A model generated the notes under the pieces. That model ran no database searches, was not told the origin of the DNA, and saw only the letters and a list, made by a program, of their open reading frames with translations. This document shows positions 50,373 through 62,700 of a DNA stretch of 64,000 bases, piece by piece. The translations under genes and the position numbers were made by a program. Position 1 is the first letter of the stretch. Each line of letters begins with the position of its first letter. The stretch is from Antennarius striatus (Eukaryota > Chordata > Actinopteri > Lophiiformes > Antennariidae). The stretch lies in assembly GCF_040054535.1 (NCBI RefSeq), contig NC_090784.1:7282501-7346500 (forward strand). The letters run 5' to 3'.

Positions 50373-52180
50373 CAAGTTGTTCTCTGACCTTGAGCAGGAG
50401 GAGGCTGATCAGGTGAGAGCTGTTGGAGGTTTCTTTGCTCTGGAGAAAATTCACATATACCTTCATGAGGAGTGTCATCAGTGTCTAAGTCTAAACTGTG
50501 AGAATGATTCTTTACTGTCATTTAAGATTCATTCATTCATTCATTCATTCATTCATTCATCATCAACTGTTTCAGGATTTGTGTTTTAAACAGATACTTT
50601 CTCATCTTTATTTCATACTGTTACACATGAGGATTACCAGTAAGTCCGTCAGCTCCAGCGCCCTGTCTCTGTGTCCCAGACTGGTGCAGCAGCGGACCAT
50701 TCCCTCCAGGACATCTCTCCTGATGGCCAGATTGTTGTCAGCGATCCACTCCAGGCATCGGCTGTACGCGTCCAAGGCTTTCTTTACCGCCACGCCATTT
50801 GAGCAGAAACACAAGACTTTTTAACGCAACACAGCTCGTAGTGGACAGAGCTAGAGTTTTTGAACAAGATCATAGTAAAAGCTTATCAAGTCTGGAGTGG
50901 TTCAAATTAATACTATCAGGGAGAATATTAAAACATCCATCCATCTTGGAGAAGAAACAATCGCAATCATGTCGTCTACAGCCTCCAATCCACCTGGAGG
51001 ATCACGGTTGGATATGGTGCAAGAGGAGGGTGCACTCTGGATGAGACGCCAGCTCTTCTTGAGGGCCATACAAACGCAAACAATGAAAAACCAAATTGAA
51101 CTACTTTCTTTTTAACTAACTAGTTAAATATTCACACAGGGCGCTAACAGCAGACTACAGCTTCATGATTTACAGTATTTTCCACACTATAAGGTGCAAT
51201 GGATTATAAGGCGCACCGTCGGCTTATGGGAAAATGAAATGCTTTTAGGTGTGCTTTATAGTGCGAAAAATACTGTAATCCAACGGTTCACCCGCGGACA
51301 TGTTCATGGGTGTTTTAGTGTAACGCAGCTTCTATTGTCTAGATATTCTGCTTGTTTTTTCAGCTTGGCACCAACTTGGCTTGGAGTCTTCAGCATTATT
51401 GAAAATCCCTTATAATAACTTAGTGAATGTGTGTAAACACGTGTGTGAACAGGGTCCGTTTTACCTGGTAGTCCCTCTGTCTCACAGCCAGGTCCCCCCT
51501 GAACTTATAGATCTTCTGCTTCTCCAGAGGTTCTTCTGTGTCGAGAGCAGAACTGTCACAGAACCACTGCAGACACACAAAACAACAACATGAACACAAC
51601 GCAAACAAATGAAGACATAGTACTTAAAGTATCGTCGTTTTTCAGCTTAAATACAAATGATTTAAGAAAGAACTGCTCGTTTATGACCCTAACGTTACAC
51701 TGGTTCGTCTTGATTGAATGCAAATGGACGCATTTTGTTGGTGTGAAACGGGACTTAGGTTTGTACATTTTATTTCATGTGTGATTCTTGTTTCGAGTTT
51801 CGTTTCTTGCAAAATGTAAATCAAATTAACTTTAAGAAGCTAGTTAGATGACAAGCTAGCAGGTAAATCGCTCACTCTTAGCTAACTAACCACAAACTGA
51901 GTCTATTATTTTATAATATATTATAATATTTTATAATAATTATTTTATAACTATTTTATCTGTGGAGTTTTCCCGTAAAACAATCTGTTTATCCTCTTTT
52001 CGCCCATAGACCTCACAGCTTTCAGACCTGACATCGGTATGGTATGTTATGTTGTGGGCTGAAGTTCGGTCCAACCTCTGGTTCACACAGTTTTGCATCG
52101 TAGGTCGACAGCGCCACGGAGACTCGATCTCTCGCCTCTGCAAATATGGAGTCATCAAACGTGCTTCCCAGTAACTCCAT
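49213..52180 (-). CDS. c8orf76: C8orf76-like protein, 8 exons, 329 aa
   Basis: Orthologue of the uncharacterised human C8orf76; no biochemical function is established to my knowledge. Coding exons in order of translation: 52180-52076, 51566-51465, 50781-50638, 50439-50389, 50220-50076, 49970-49835, 49745-49613, 49386-49213; phases close and the total is 990 bases with stop. Conserved landmarks are FDDSIF, YDAKLCEPE-WF, KFRGDLAVRQRDYQ, LAIRRDVLEGMVRCCTSLGH, LLPFNPWNWFNLGQ, LKACVCFIRTR, VMSEDLTADKM and the ending FKQRWWEKIL. The helical pattern of exons 2-5 (paired short helices, DAYSRCLEW and DRALELTD) resembles TPR-type repeats, which is an inference. It is shorter than the human protein (380 aa), mainly in the middle acidic part. 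It lies downstream of zhx1 in the same orientation, as in human where read-through transcripts are known. The exon 3 acceptor (GGTAAAG) is weak. Confidence 0.9.
50297..50366. repeat. (GT)n microsatellite in c8orf76 intron 4
   Basis: A GT run of about 35 units lies just downstream (in gene direction) of the 51-bp exon 4. It generates artefactual His-Thr and Cys-Val open frames. Confidence 0.97.
50527..50561. repeat. (ATTC)n microsatellite in c8orf76 intron 3
   Basis: About eight units of ATTC lie between exons 3 and 4. Confidence 0.95.
51173..51275. mobile_element. MITE copy 5, compact, in c8orf76 intron 2
   Basis: A 103-bp element with both ends intact: left CAGTATTTTCCACACTATAA, right end in reverse complement CAGTATTTTTCGCACTATAA. 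Each side is flanked by TA (51171-51172 and 51276-51277), which fits a TA target duplication as in Tc1/mariner/pogo elements. The interior keeps GGATTATAAGGCGCACCGTCGG. Confidence 0.85.
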
Positions 52181-52560
52181 CTGACGCCGAAAATACCCCA
52201 AATTAAAGACGTGAACGTGTTCCAGTTGCCTTTAGTACCGCTCACAAATTGTTTACATCCTGCTGGGAGAGAATTTACAATTCTACTATGGTGAAGCTCA
52301 CCCGACCTACACTTTGATTGGTTGTACTAATATGTTTCCTGAATCTTAACCAATCAGCAAGTCAAACAATCACGACGACCAACCAGAGGCAGAGAGGGGG
52401 TGGAGTATGCCTTCGCCATAGTATGATTTGAACTGCGCTCGCGGTAACAATGCGACGTGCACATCTACACTGACATAGTACTTCCGGTCCAAAAAGATTC
52501 CGGAAGTTGATGAGAACAGGGGCGTGTCCTCACAGCACGTCAATACATGTATTCACCAAA
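52181..52560 (-). promoter_or_regulatory. c8orf76: Probable c8orf76 promoter
   Basis: Immediately upstream of the c8orf76 start there are two CCAAT boxes in opposite orientations (52317-52321 as ATTGG on +, 52350-52354 as CCAAT on +) and two ETS-type CCGGAAGT words (about 52480-52487 and 52498-52507). No TATA box was seen. This composition is usual for housekeeping promoters. Motif matches only. Confidence 0.4.
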
Positions 52561-54310
52561 TACACTACAGTGCTTTACTCAACAAACATCTCAACAAACA
52601 CTGTGTAAGGATAGTCTAAGCATATTTTGCTCTAAACTAAACAGAAAAGGGTTGACCCATGCATGAGTAGACAAAGTTTTTTTTTTAATCTATTTCCTCT
52701 GCAATAAGAGAAAATAACAAGAAATGTGTTCAAAAGTACATAACTAAAATAATGTGAATACAAGATTTAATCACAATAGTCAAACAAAAATAAATGTGGC
52801 TGAATAAGATATATTTAATATGAATCTGATGCACGAATGCAAATCTGACAATTGTCAGCAATTAACAATACATTATAGATTTTTCCCAGAAGAGTTACAA
52901 TATCAAAAGAAATGTGAGTCTTGAGAAATTTTAGTATCATGTAATAATGCTACAGTATATTTAATTACACACAAAGAACACAATGATATAACTTCAAACA
53001 CATGAAAATGTTACAACTGTGTATGTATGAGTTAAAATAGTGAGCAAACACATCATATTAATAGATTTGAGAGACAAGAGTTCCCCATGTGAATGGTGCT
53101 CTTTGTCAAAAGTACTTGAATGAAGATATTTTGTAGACAGCCAGTAAGTCAATTCGTCACCCAGATTTTTGCAGCTCTGTGCTCAGATCACATGTTGTCA
53201 TTCCCATTAGTGAGTTTCATAAGTGAAGATTGTTTTTCTCTGTGGTGTTCAGATTGGTCTTTGTATAAAAATATAGGGGAATATGTGACAATTCCTTTTA
53301 CAGTTTAAAGATGGCAAGTTATATACTGTACTGTCAGTTTACCAGCAGCTATGTTATTATTGAAATGTATTATTGCTTGGTAATAAAGTAGGTGCCATAT
53401 GAAACACACCAATGTCCCATCCTTCAGTACATTAAAGTCCTGAACACATAAATCATTTCCTCTTCTTAAATACTGGACTACATTCAGATACTGTGGAGTA
53501 ATTTACAGAGGAAAAAAAACAAAAGAAACATTTTTCTTTATCTTCATAGACTTTTTTAATGTGCCCTAGAGCTCATTCTTTGTATCCAGCATTCAAAAAG
53601 GCCATTAATATGCTTGTGCAAAAAATGAGCAACACATCAGATTCAGCTATGGACGAAAAAGAATGTTTACTGTGGAGGAGAAAACATAGCTTCAGATGAT
53701 TAGATCAGATGGGGACAACTTCAATATTTGACAACTAGCACTGGGATACATTTGATGTATGCAACACCTTTCCAAAAGGCTGGGATAGGTTCATGTTTGC
53801 CAGTGGGTCACATCCCTTTTTTTTTGTTTAAGAATACTCAATGTGTTGGATTAACAGACACTAAGTACTGAAGTTTTAAAACATATTTAGGTTCCATTCT
53901 TGCTTGTTCAGTTCCTAAGCACGAGAATCTCTTGTCATGTTCCACGTTTGGGCCATGTATCTTCAATGAGGGGCAGGTATCAACTTTACGTAGGCTGATC
54001 TTTACTGTAAAGCCACACTGTTGTAAGGTGCTATCCGCTGCACCACATCAGATTCAGTCAAAACTAAACACACAAAAACATAAGCATCCATCTTTTGATC
54101 AAAATTTATTGGGTTTTGTCCTCAAACAAGTATAAAATATAAATCATTTCTAAATAAAGCTAGAAATCAAGCCAGACCCTCAATAACGACAGGGATTTTA
54201 AATTAAAACATTGCACAAATCATCTGCCTCACAGCTGGCAGCTACAAGCTGGACATCGCAGGAGCCACAAAAGGAATTTATAGCTTTCTAAACTAAACCT
54301 GCAGAGGAAA

Positions 54311-54342
<32 letters not shown>

Positions 54343-57300
54343 TGTGCTCAATCAAAGCTTAGGACAGATATTCTTAATTTAGCACATTACAGATATATAG
54401 TCAGTGTAGAAACAACTCGCTGTAGATGAAAATGTCAGTTCCACAGACACAGAATAACAATATTTCGTAGGGTTTTGACGGGTACTTTAGTTTGTGAGTA
54501 CTTCAAGTAACTTCCATAATGACTAAAGTGTCCGTTGTGGGGCGTACCAGTTCAGCTGAACTTCTACAGAAATGTGTTGTCTTGAACAAGACCAAATGTC
54601 AGATAAATCTGAAGTGATACTTTAAAAAGGCACAGTAAACATTTGTTTCTTCCCCAATTTATTCCACTATGTGGCTGGATCCCTGTGTTTTTCCCAGTCT
54701 TTCTGTGTCTATGGAACCAAAGGTAACTTAATACAAAACTTGAGAAATCACCGTCATTTTCCAATAATACAGGTCTGGAAATAAGCAGCGAGGCAAAGAA
54801 AAACGGAGAGAAAAACAATCATATTATGTTTGAAAACAGCAAAACAGCACTCTTTAGAAATGATAACTTGGTGTTCAAGCAGTAAACAAAAAACTATATT
54901 AAAAACAGAAGGTGAAAATCCCGTTGGAAAAGAATAAAAAGAAAATGTTTCCATCTGTAGGTACAGTAAAATATATTTCTCAAAAGGTCTTTTTTCTCCA
55001 AAAAGCTGACTGCTGTATAGCAAAAACACTTAATCTCTGATTGCTGTGAGAAACATTCAATCAACTACCTGTTTGAATACACCAAATAAGTGAGGACTAT
55101 AGCAGAAGTATAGTGAAGGATAAACACTTGACATTATATGCACAATAGGACAGCAGGTAAACTACTCCGACCACAATGTTAGCTCTTAGCTCTACTGCAC
55201 AAGGTTAATTGGAATACGTGACTGTTGAATATAAAATCACAACTCAAGACATGAAGCAGACGTGGCACTGAGCACCCTGGGACACCTACTCTAGTACAGG
55301 ATACATATTCAAAGTAGAAAGGAAGAGATATTCATGTATGGGACTAAAAGAAAGGTAAAAGTCTTATCAAGTTTGGATCGCTGCAGCAGAGGCAGAGATA
55401 TCCTCGCTTCCAGATCCCGGTCTGATTCCAGATCCAAGAACACAGGATTGTACAGTTCCAAAGTTTTGTGTTCCCAACAAAACAAGGTTCACTTTTCAAG
55501 TTTTGAAAACCACATCTACATAAAATCAAGATGATATCACAATTCATGGTTATGTTTTCATCCTTTAGAGAGCTACCTCTTGAACCACAGAATCCATTAT
55601 TTAGATCTGTTACACCGGCTGAGCAGTACTCTTTAAGGATGGCTATATATTGTCCCTAAAATTGATGGGATGCTTTTTTAAGCAACCATCAGGCTAATAA
55701 GATTTCGATCAATTTTTGTGTTAAATTGTCAAAGGTGGTCCGAAATAAGAGTGTGCCGACTAGAAACAATATGACGTTCCAAACACTTTGTAAGTGTTGT
55801 TAAGAGAACACAATGTGACATGCCTGTAAACATGACCCTGTATGAACTTTTAATAAATGTGCTGCAGGCATTAAATTAAGAATGAAAGTGTATTTATAAA
55901 TACAAAAGAACAAATATCATTATCTTGTCGTTGTGCAATATTTAACTGAATTTAATTTTGGATACGTGCAGTATTTGCACATCGTTGCTTTCCGTTTTTC
56001 TTGACGTTTTATAAAGCAATCTAACTTTATGTAACGGGTTGTATGTTTTCAGAACAAATTAGCTGTAAAGCTCAAATCTGCTATTTGGAGGTTCGTTCTT
56101 CATCAAAGTGCCTGTCTATTATATTGAGTTCTGATTCCATATTTTACCCAACTTAAGTACCAAAAAAGCTTCTTGAGCAACATTGGCTGAGCTCTAAAAC
56201 TGATTCTATTTCAAAAACACTACTGTATAGCAAATATTGTATGATTCTGTCGTGTTAACAAACAATCCACTGGTGTCTGGAAAGAGTTCATAGACAGAAA
56301 CATATCAAACCATTCAAAACAGACTAGCTATAGTAGAGAAAGAGCACTCCGTCAAAGACTGTGGCCTGGATACTTGGGGATGGGTAGAAGCCTAACCTGT
56401 GGACCAAACCAGGAAAAAACAGCAATTGGTAGCTGGTCTAGAAATTATCATGTGAATCTGCAGGATTCAAATGATTACAAGAGTACAAATGAGAACCATC
56501 ATGATGACCACAAACTATTTTGTTCAGAACACTGGACTCTTGGGGTTAGGTAGTCATAGACAGGACTTGCTGTACATAGCTGTTTCTTGGAGTCCACAAA
56601 TTGAAGCAAAAATACTTTTGCCATTGTTGGAGATGAAAAGTATCGATGAAGTGATACAAATCATTAATCTCCTGATTAAGCTTCTACTGTGCCAAGTATA
56701 TCAACCCAAAATATTTATGTACAAATGAGCAGTTAGTCTTGGATATTGCATGCAGTATTAGACAAAATGTATACTGTAACATTTAAAATGTGTTTTTTTT
56801 TTATTGCCTGGCACTTGTCACACACATTACAACAAAAGCGTTTCAACTCTCCTCCATTTGTTAATAAGTACTAAGCTAAGTCTAGCCATCTTATCTAGTT
56901 CATTGTTAGCAGATTATATTTGTATCAAAGATACTCATTTATTTAAATAAAGGTGTTAAAATGTCAGTGTGACAAAGTGCCTGGTGTAAAAGTACAATAC
57001 ATTTCGGAACACAAAGTTATCCATTTAAGAATTGCAACAGAAGTTTTCAACGTCGACATAAAGAGTGTCTGTGCATCTCTTAGCATCATCAGAAAGCGAA
57101 GCTCGGCCATGCATCAACCTCCTTTAACAATCAGTACGGGATCCAAAGCACTGACAAACTCTAACGTCGTCTTCTGTGGATATCTGACGGTTTCTGTTCG
57201 AACAAGCATACAAGCCGTTTAGGCACAAAGGTTTATCTGCAAAGCTTCATTGAGTCTCTCCTGTGTATGAAGGACTGTAGCTTTCATCCGATTGACCTGT

Positions 57301-59700
57301 GGAGTTACTGCAGTAATGTGTGAGGAAACCAGAACCAGGAGCGTTATTTGGTAGACTTCCCACCATAGAGGGAAGGCTGTGCTATTTCTTCAGGCATCAT
57401 AACAATTCCTTCAAAGAGAGAAAAGAATTTCATTCAATATCTGCTTGAAACTTTCTGAACAGTCTTTTATGTCTGTTGTTGTTGTTGTTGTTGTTGTTCC
57501 TGTTGTAAGATATTCCTACAGTAGTGTCTGTCTGTGAATTCAATGAGACAGCACTAACGTAATACAGCTAACATTTACAGAAACATGTCTGGGGAAGTGC
57601 ACATCAAGAGTCCAGGCATTAATTTTACAAAAAGTGACTGGAGGAGGGGGATAAAGAGTTGGACGAGGGTACAGGGGAGGAGAGACAGGAGAGACAATTA
57701 AAAGCAACAATAAAAAAAAAACATAACAAAAAATATAAAACGTGTGCGTTTACAGAACAAAAAAACAAAGGGGCTCAAATTGTGCAATTTAGCAAAGGAA
57801 AGCAACGGGTGATTGTTCTACCATTTTAATGAGCCTTAAAAACATTCAGCTATGAAACAACATATAATATTAGAAACAAGGATGAACTGAAAACACAGGA
57901 AAGACAAAAAAAAAAAAAGGCAAAACACTGGTTTACTTTAAATTCATACAAAAAAAGGTTTGGTCTCTCAGAGCCATTTTATGGTGTAAGAGATAAGGTG
58001 CCTAATCAGGATTTAATCCACATTGTAATCAAGTGGACAAAGTGCATTTTTACAAAAACGTTTGGTGCTTCTGTTTTTCTCTTCAGTGCCGCCTGGAGTC
58101 AGATTCTGATTTGAAATGCTGCTAAACAGTCTGACTGTTAGCACTGCTAAGAAAATCCAAAGGGTTTAAGCGTCTATGAGATAAATGTAAGGGCTAAGTG
58201 TCGGCGGTTTGGAGGGGACTGTGTTCTTGCTAAGGTGATTACTTGTTTGTCGACTCTAAATCTGAACCAGCTGGTGCTTATATTTGTCTGGTTTAGGACT
58301 CAAAGCAGAATCTTCAACTTAAAACTCCCTTCACCCATTCAAGCAATCACAAACACAGCGTGAATCAATTCTACAGAAAATGCTGCAGCAAAATAGTTAC
58401 ATTTAGATTTCGACGTAAGTGGACTCAGATGTCTGCCTCACAGTGGATACTGTTCAGTTCAACACCACCGTCTGCATCACACTGGTTCGCTGCTAAGCAG
58501 ATAACACATTAATCTTTGGAACAACAGCGTCACATTGTCCGAATCATTTGTTAAAAAACACATCGTGAGATGTGTGCTATCAAAAGGTAAAAAATTAGCT
58601 TAAAATGTTAATAGATGTGCATATTAAAAACATAGTGTGGCATTTTTCCATCAGACTTGTAGGTGTAAAGTCACAACCCTCTGCTAATAATACTCATGAA
58701 ACAACAAGCCACTATATAAAGGGAAGACTTGAGTAGACATCCTGTGTTAGTTAACAGCATCGTGGTATTCGTCCAGCATTCAGGTCAGTTTGTCTCCTAT
58801 CACGTCTGATAAAAGCCTTGACCCTCAGCGTTATCGTTCCGATCCAATCCGATCAAACAATCTGCTGATTTCTATCTGGTCTTAATGAGTGCTAGAAAAA
58901 AAAAAAAAGACGCTAGAGCGGACTCCACAAGCAGATAGTGAGCTTAGTGTCGCCGCAGAGATCGCTCACCAATCGACACGTAGCTGTCGTCCATTCATTA
59001 GCACCTTTGGAAACACAACAGACCAGTCGTTCTCTTCTTTTTTTTTTCTTCTGCAGTGTGTGATGTTAGTGTGGGACCAGAGGTAAAACATTCATAACAC
59101 TGAACACAGACATTTGAAATCAGGCCAGTGCTCATAACAGCACGCCTCCTCGAGAGAATGAAGCGGAAAGGTGTAAACAAGATTTCCTTCGCCGGCTTCG
59201 TTTTAGCGAGCGAGGAGTGCAGATTTAACGACGGGCACAGTGGACCTTAAAACTATAGATTCCATTTTCACTCAATAGTAAAATCAGTTGCTGTGAAGGA
59301 ACAAAGACAAATGGGTGCATTCGGACACACCACACCACACTACCGTATTATTCATCTTCAGCTCAGCAAGAATGCTGATGGTTTTTTTCTCTATGACCAA
59401 ATACTGGAAACATTTTTTTAAAGCTTGGTGTGCCACTTAAGATTCACAGGTTTCCTTAAAATTCTTTTTTTTTTTAACCATGATTTTTCTTGAAGCTATA
59501 AATAAGAGTTTGGAGATTGACCCTAAGCAAACGAACCATCTATTATTCTCATGTAGACATGATTCAAGCAATAGTTTGAGGACGAGTACACATGCATGTC
59601 AGTGGCAGAGAGATGACTCGGTTTAGTTCACGACCTTTCAACACCGATCACACCAGTCTTTCTCTTAAAACATTCTTAATCTTCGGGCTTCACACAATCT
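52561..59700 (-). other. 7-kb noncoding stretch, downstream of zhx1; possible long zhx1 3' UTR
   Basis: No exon or recognisable protein similarity was found on either strand. The stretch is AT-rich, with a (CA)n tract at 54315-54342, a (GTT)n tract at 57477-57499 and A-rich runs near 57700-57920. It holds no obvious copy of the LINE or MITE families found elsewhere. It separates the zhx1 stop codon (59701) from the c8orf76 promoter on the same strand. ZHX transcripts often have long 3' UTRs, so part of this may be transcribed, but no polyadenylation site could be chosen. Confidence 0.4.
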
Positions 59701-62700
59701 TTAGTCTTCAGAAATTGACAAGGATTTCCTGACGCTACGCGACGGTTCCCAAACCTCACTGTCATCTGTGTCTTCGCCATCGTCCTCCTGATCTATTTCA
59801 TCATCATCTTCATCTTCCAGCCCTGTGCTGGTCTGATCCTTAGCGGCCGATGCCCGGCCCAGTGTGTCGGGTCCCTCCTCTCCTCTGTCTGTCCGTTCTT
59901 CTGCTGGCTCCTGGAAGGGATCTGACCCCATGTCGATGCGTCGCTGGACCTCGGCGAACCACTCCCTCACCTTCGGACAGAAAGAGACTAACTTTAACCA
60001 GGTGCTAGAGCAGGGCTGTAGATCCAGGCACACAAACTGAGAGCATTTCATGTTCTATTTCTGGGAATTCATACAAATTTCCACCAAAGAAGAAATGAGG
60101 ACAGAGTTAATCCTTGGCAGTAAAGGGACTACTTTTAGTTTTTTTACAGTCATTAATGAAGCAAAGCAAAGACATTTGCAGTAACTGTTACCCACTGCTT
60201 GACTTTAATAGCATGAAGATAGGACAGAATTCCACAGCTCAACACATTATATATGACAGATCATACATACATTGACATACAACTATCACACTTTTAATCA
60301 TAAATCTTGGATATACACTATTAAGAAATATAATGTAGTGGAGAAAGGAAAAAAGTTAAACATCAAACATTTCAGTTTCTTCTTCTCTTTTCGGCTTTTC
60401 CCTTCAGGGGTCGCCACAGCGAACCAGTTGCCTCCATCTAACCCTGTCTTCTGCATCCTCTTCTCTCACACCAACTACCTTCATGTCTTCCCTCATTACA
60501 TCCGTAAACCTCCTCTTTGGTCTTCCTCTAGACCTCCTGCCTGGCAGTTCAAAACTCAGCATCCTTCTACCAATGTATTCACTATCTCTCCTCTGGACAT
60601 GTCCAAACCATCTCAGTCTGGCCTCTCTGACTTTATCTCCAAGACCTCTAACATGTGCTGTCCCTCTGATGTACTCATTCCTGATCCTATCCATCCTGGT
60701 CACTCCCAAAGAGAACCTCAGCATCTTCATCTCTGCTGCCTCCAGCTCTGTCTCCTGTCTTTTCCTCAGTGACACTGTCTCTAGACCAAACAACATCGCT
60801 GGTCTAACCAACACCAGTTCACAGAAGTTTAAACTTCCCAAAACCTTGAGTGAAGTACTTGCTTGAGTTTACCCCAACCCGCTGAGACAGTCTTAGCTCT
60901 CTACAACAGGCCGGGATGGAATTTAAGAATATTTTAGGCAGTGAGGCCGTGGATGACAGACCAGGATGCTATCTCACAACAATGAAAAACCCATTTCATT
61001 ACCTGCTCGTAGCTCATGTTGGTCTTGGTGACGAGCTCATCCAGGTCTTGCTCGCTGAGGAAGCCGTGCTTCAGGTAGTACTCCTTCAGAAACTCTTTGC
61101 CACTCTTGAATTTCTTTGCTGGGGGAGCGATGTGAACATCAGTGCTGAAGGAGGCAGACCTTCTCGGCTGCTTTCTGGTTCGGGACCGACCCCAACCACG
61201 ATTTCGGCCCCGTCTTTTTCTCCCGATGCCGCCGCCACTACTTCCTATTTTATTGCCCCCTCCTCCGTTTGGCACCTCTGCGCTGCCGCTTTGGTAGTGG
61301 TAAAACCACTTCAGGTTACTATTCTTCCACGAGTACCGGGAGTCCCCAAACCAGCTGACGATGTAGGAGCGAGGGAGGCCGCTCTCTTCAGCCAGCTGGT
61401 CGTACTCCTCCGGTGTAGGCCACTGGGTACGCACAAAGGCACTTTTCAGAACATGGAGCTGCTCTGGAGTCTTTTTACTCTTGTCTCTCATGTCTTTGTT
61501 GCTGCTGCTGGGAATCTGTTTACTGCGGCCGCCGGGGGGGGTCTGACTGCCTCTACGGGATGAGGCAGACGGAGAAGAAACGCCAGCTCCAGGTCCTCTG
61601 TCCCCTGCTTTTGCTCTGTCTCCCTCCATCTTTCCTCCCTCCGAAGACTCTGGGGAGGAAGTATTGACCGATGGCATTTTTCGTCTTTCTGTAAACCAGG
61701 CATCGATTTCCCTCCGTGTCAGTTTGGTCTCCGTCCTCAGGCGGCTCAGTTCGTCGTCTGATGGCGTGACGTTCTTCTCGAAACTTTCCTCCAACACCAC
61801 CAGCTGTTCTGGAGTCTTTTCTTTGAACTTCTGCAGGGTGAAATCAGGAAACGGATTCCATGTTTTGGGGCGTGTCTCCTTCTCCTTCACAGGAGGAGTG
61901 CGTGGAGCAAGAGGGGAGGCGGGGGTCTCGTCACTCGAGTCGATAACAATTGTGGTGCTGGCACCGCTATTACAGCTGCCAGTTCCTCTGCGCCCTCCAT
62001 CATGGAAAACGATGACGTGGCTGTTTTTGGAGTTACGCTGGTTGTACCTGGTGTCACTGAACCACTTCTTGATCTCTCCTTTAGTCAGGTTGGTGACTTT
62101 CATGAGCCGGAGAATTTCTGCATCAGTGACAAAGTGGTTTTTCAGGTAGCTGGCCTTCAGCTCTGCCAGCTGCTCTTTGGACTTTTTAGGCCGCAAACTG
62201 AACGTATCGGCACTGAGTGCTGAGTTTTCCTTAGAAAGGTGAGAGTTAAACATCAAACAATGTTATTAGATATGATCAGTAACAGCCAGGCATGAAATGG
62301 AGCTGCATCATTATTGTCATACTAGAGTTGTTTTTTGTCAATTAAAACAGCAATAATAATGGTGACATCTTCACAACATTACATTCTATAAACAATTTAC
62401 AAAAGTCTTCACTTCCCTAAAACAGCATTGCCATGGAAACCAACAACCAATCCACAAAGTTGATCATTTTATGGTAAATCCTGTCAGGTACATGGACCAA
62501 AGACTAAGGAGTTGTGACCATGGATGCATTGTCATATCTATGATATTTAAATATATTTCCAAAAAGAACTACTAAGTTAATCATACTTTTCATACATTTC
62601 TGTTGGTTTCTCCAGAGGTGGTGATATCAGACCTACAGTAGAACATATTGAAATGAATTTAAACTTAACTCTTGTTTATATTTTTGCAAATCTGGAAAAC

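Noticed and set aside
60272..60772. 166-codon frame on the + strand
   Set aside because: Antisense of the LINE fragment; the - strand reading matches the RT C-terminal region.
60916..61563. 215-codon frame on the + strand, and 161 codons at 61664-62149
   Set aside because: Both lie opposite the well-supported zhx1 exon and are antisense shadows.
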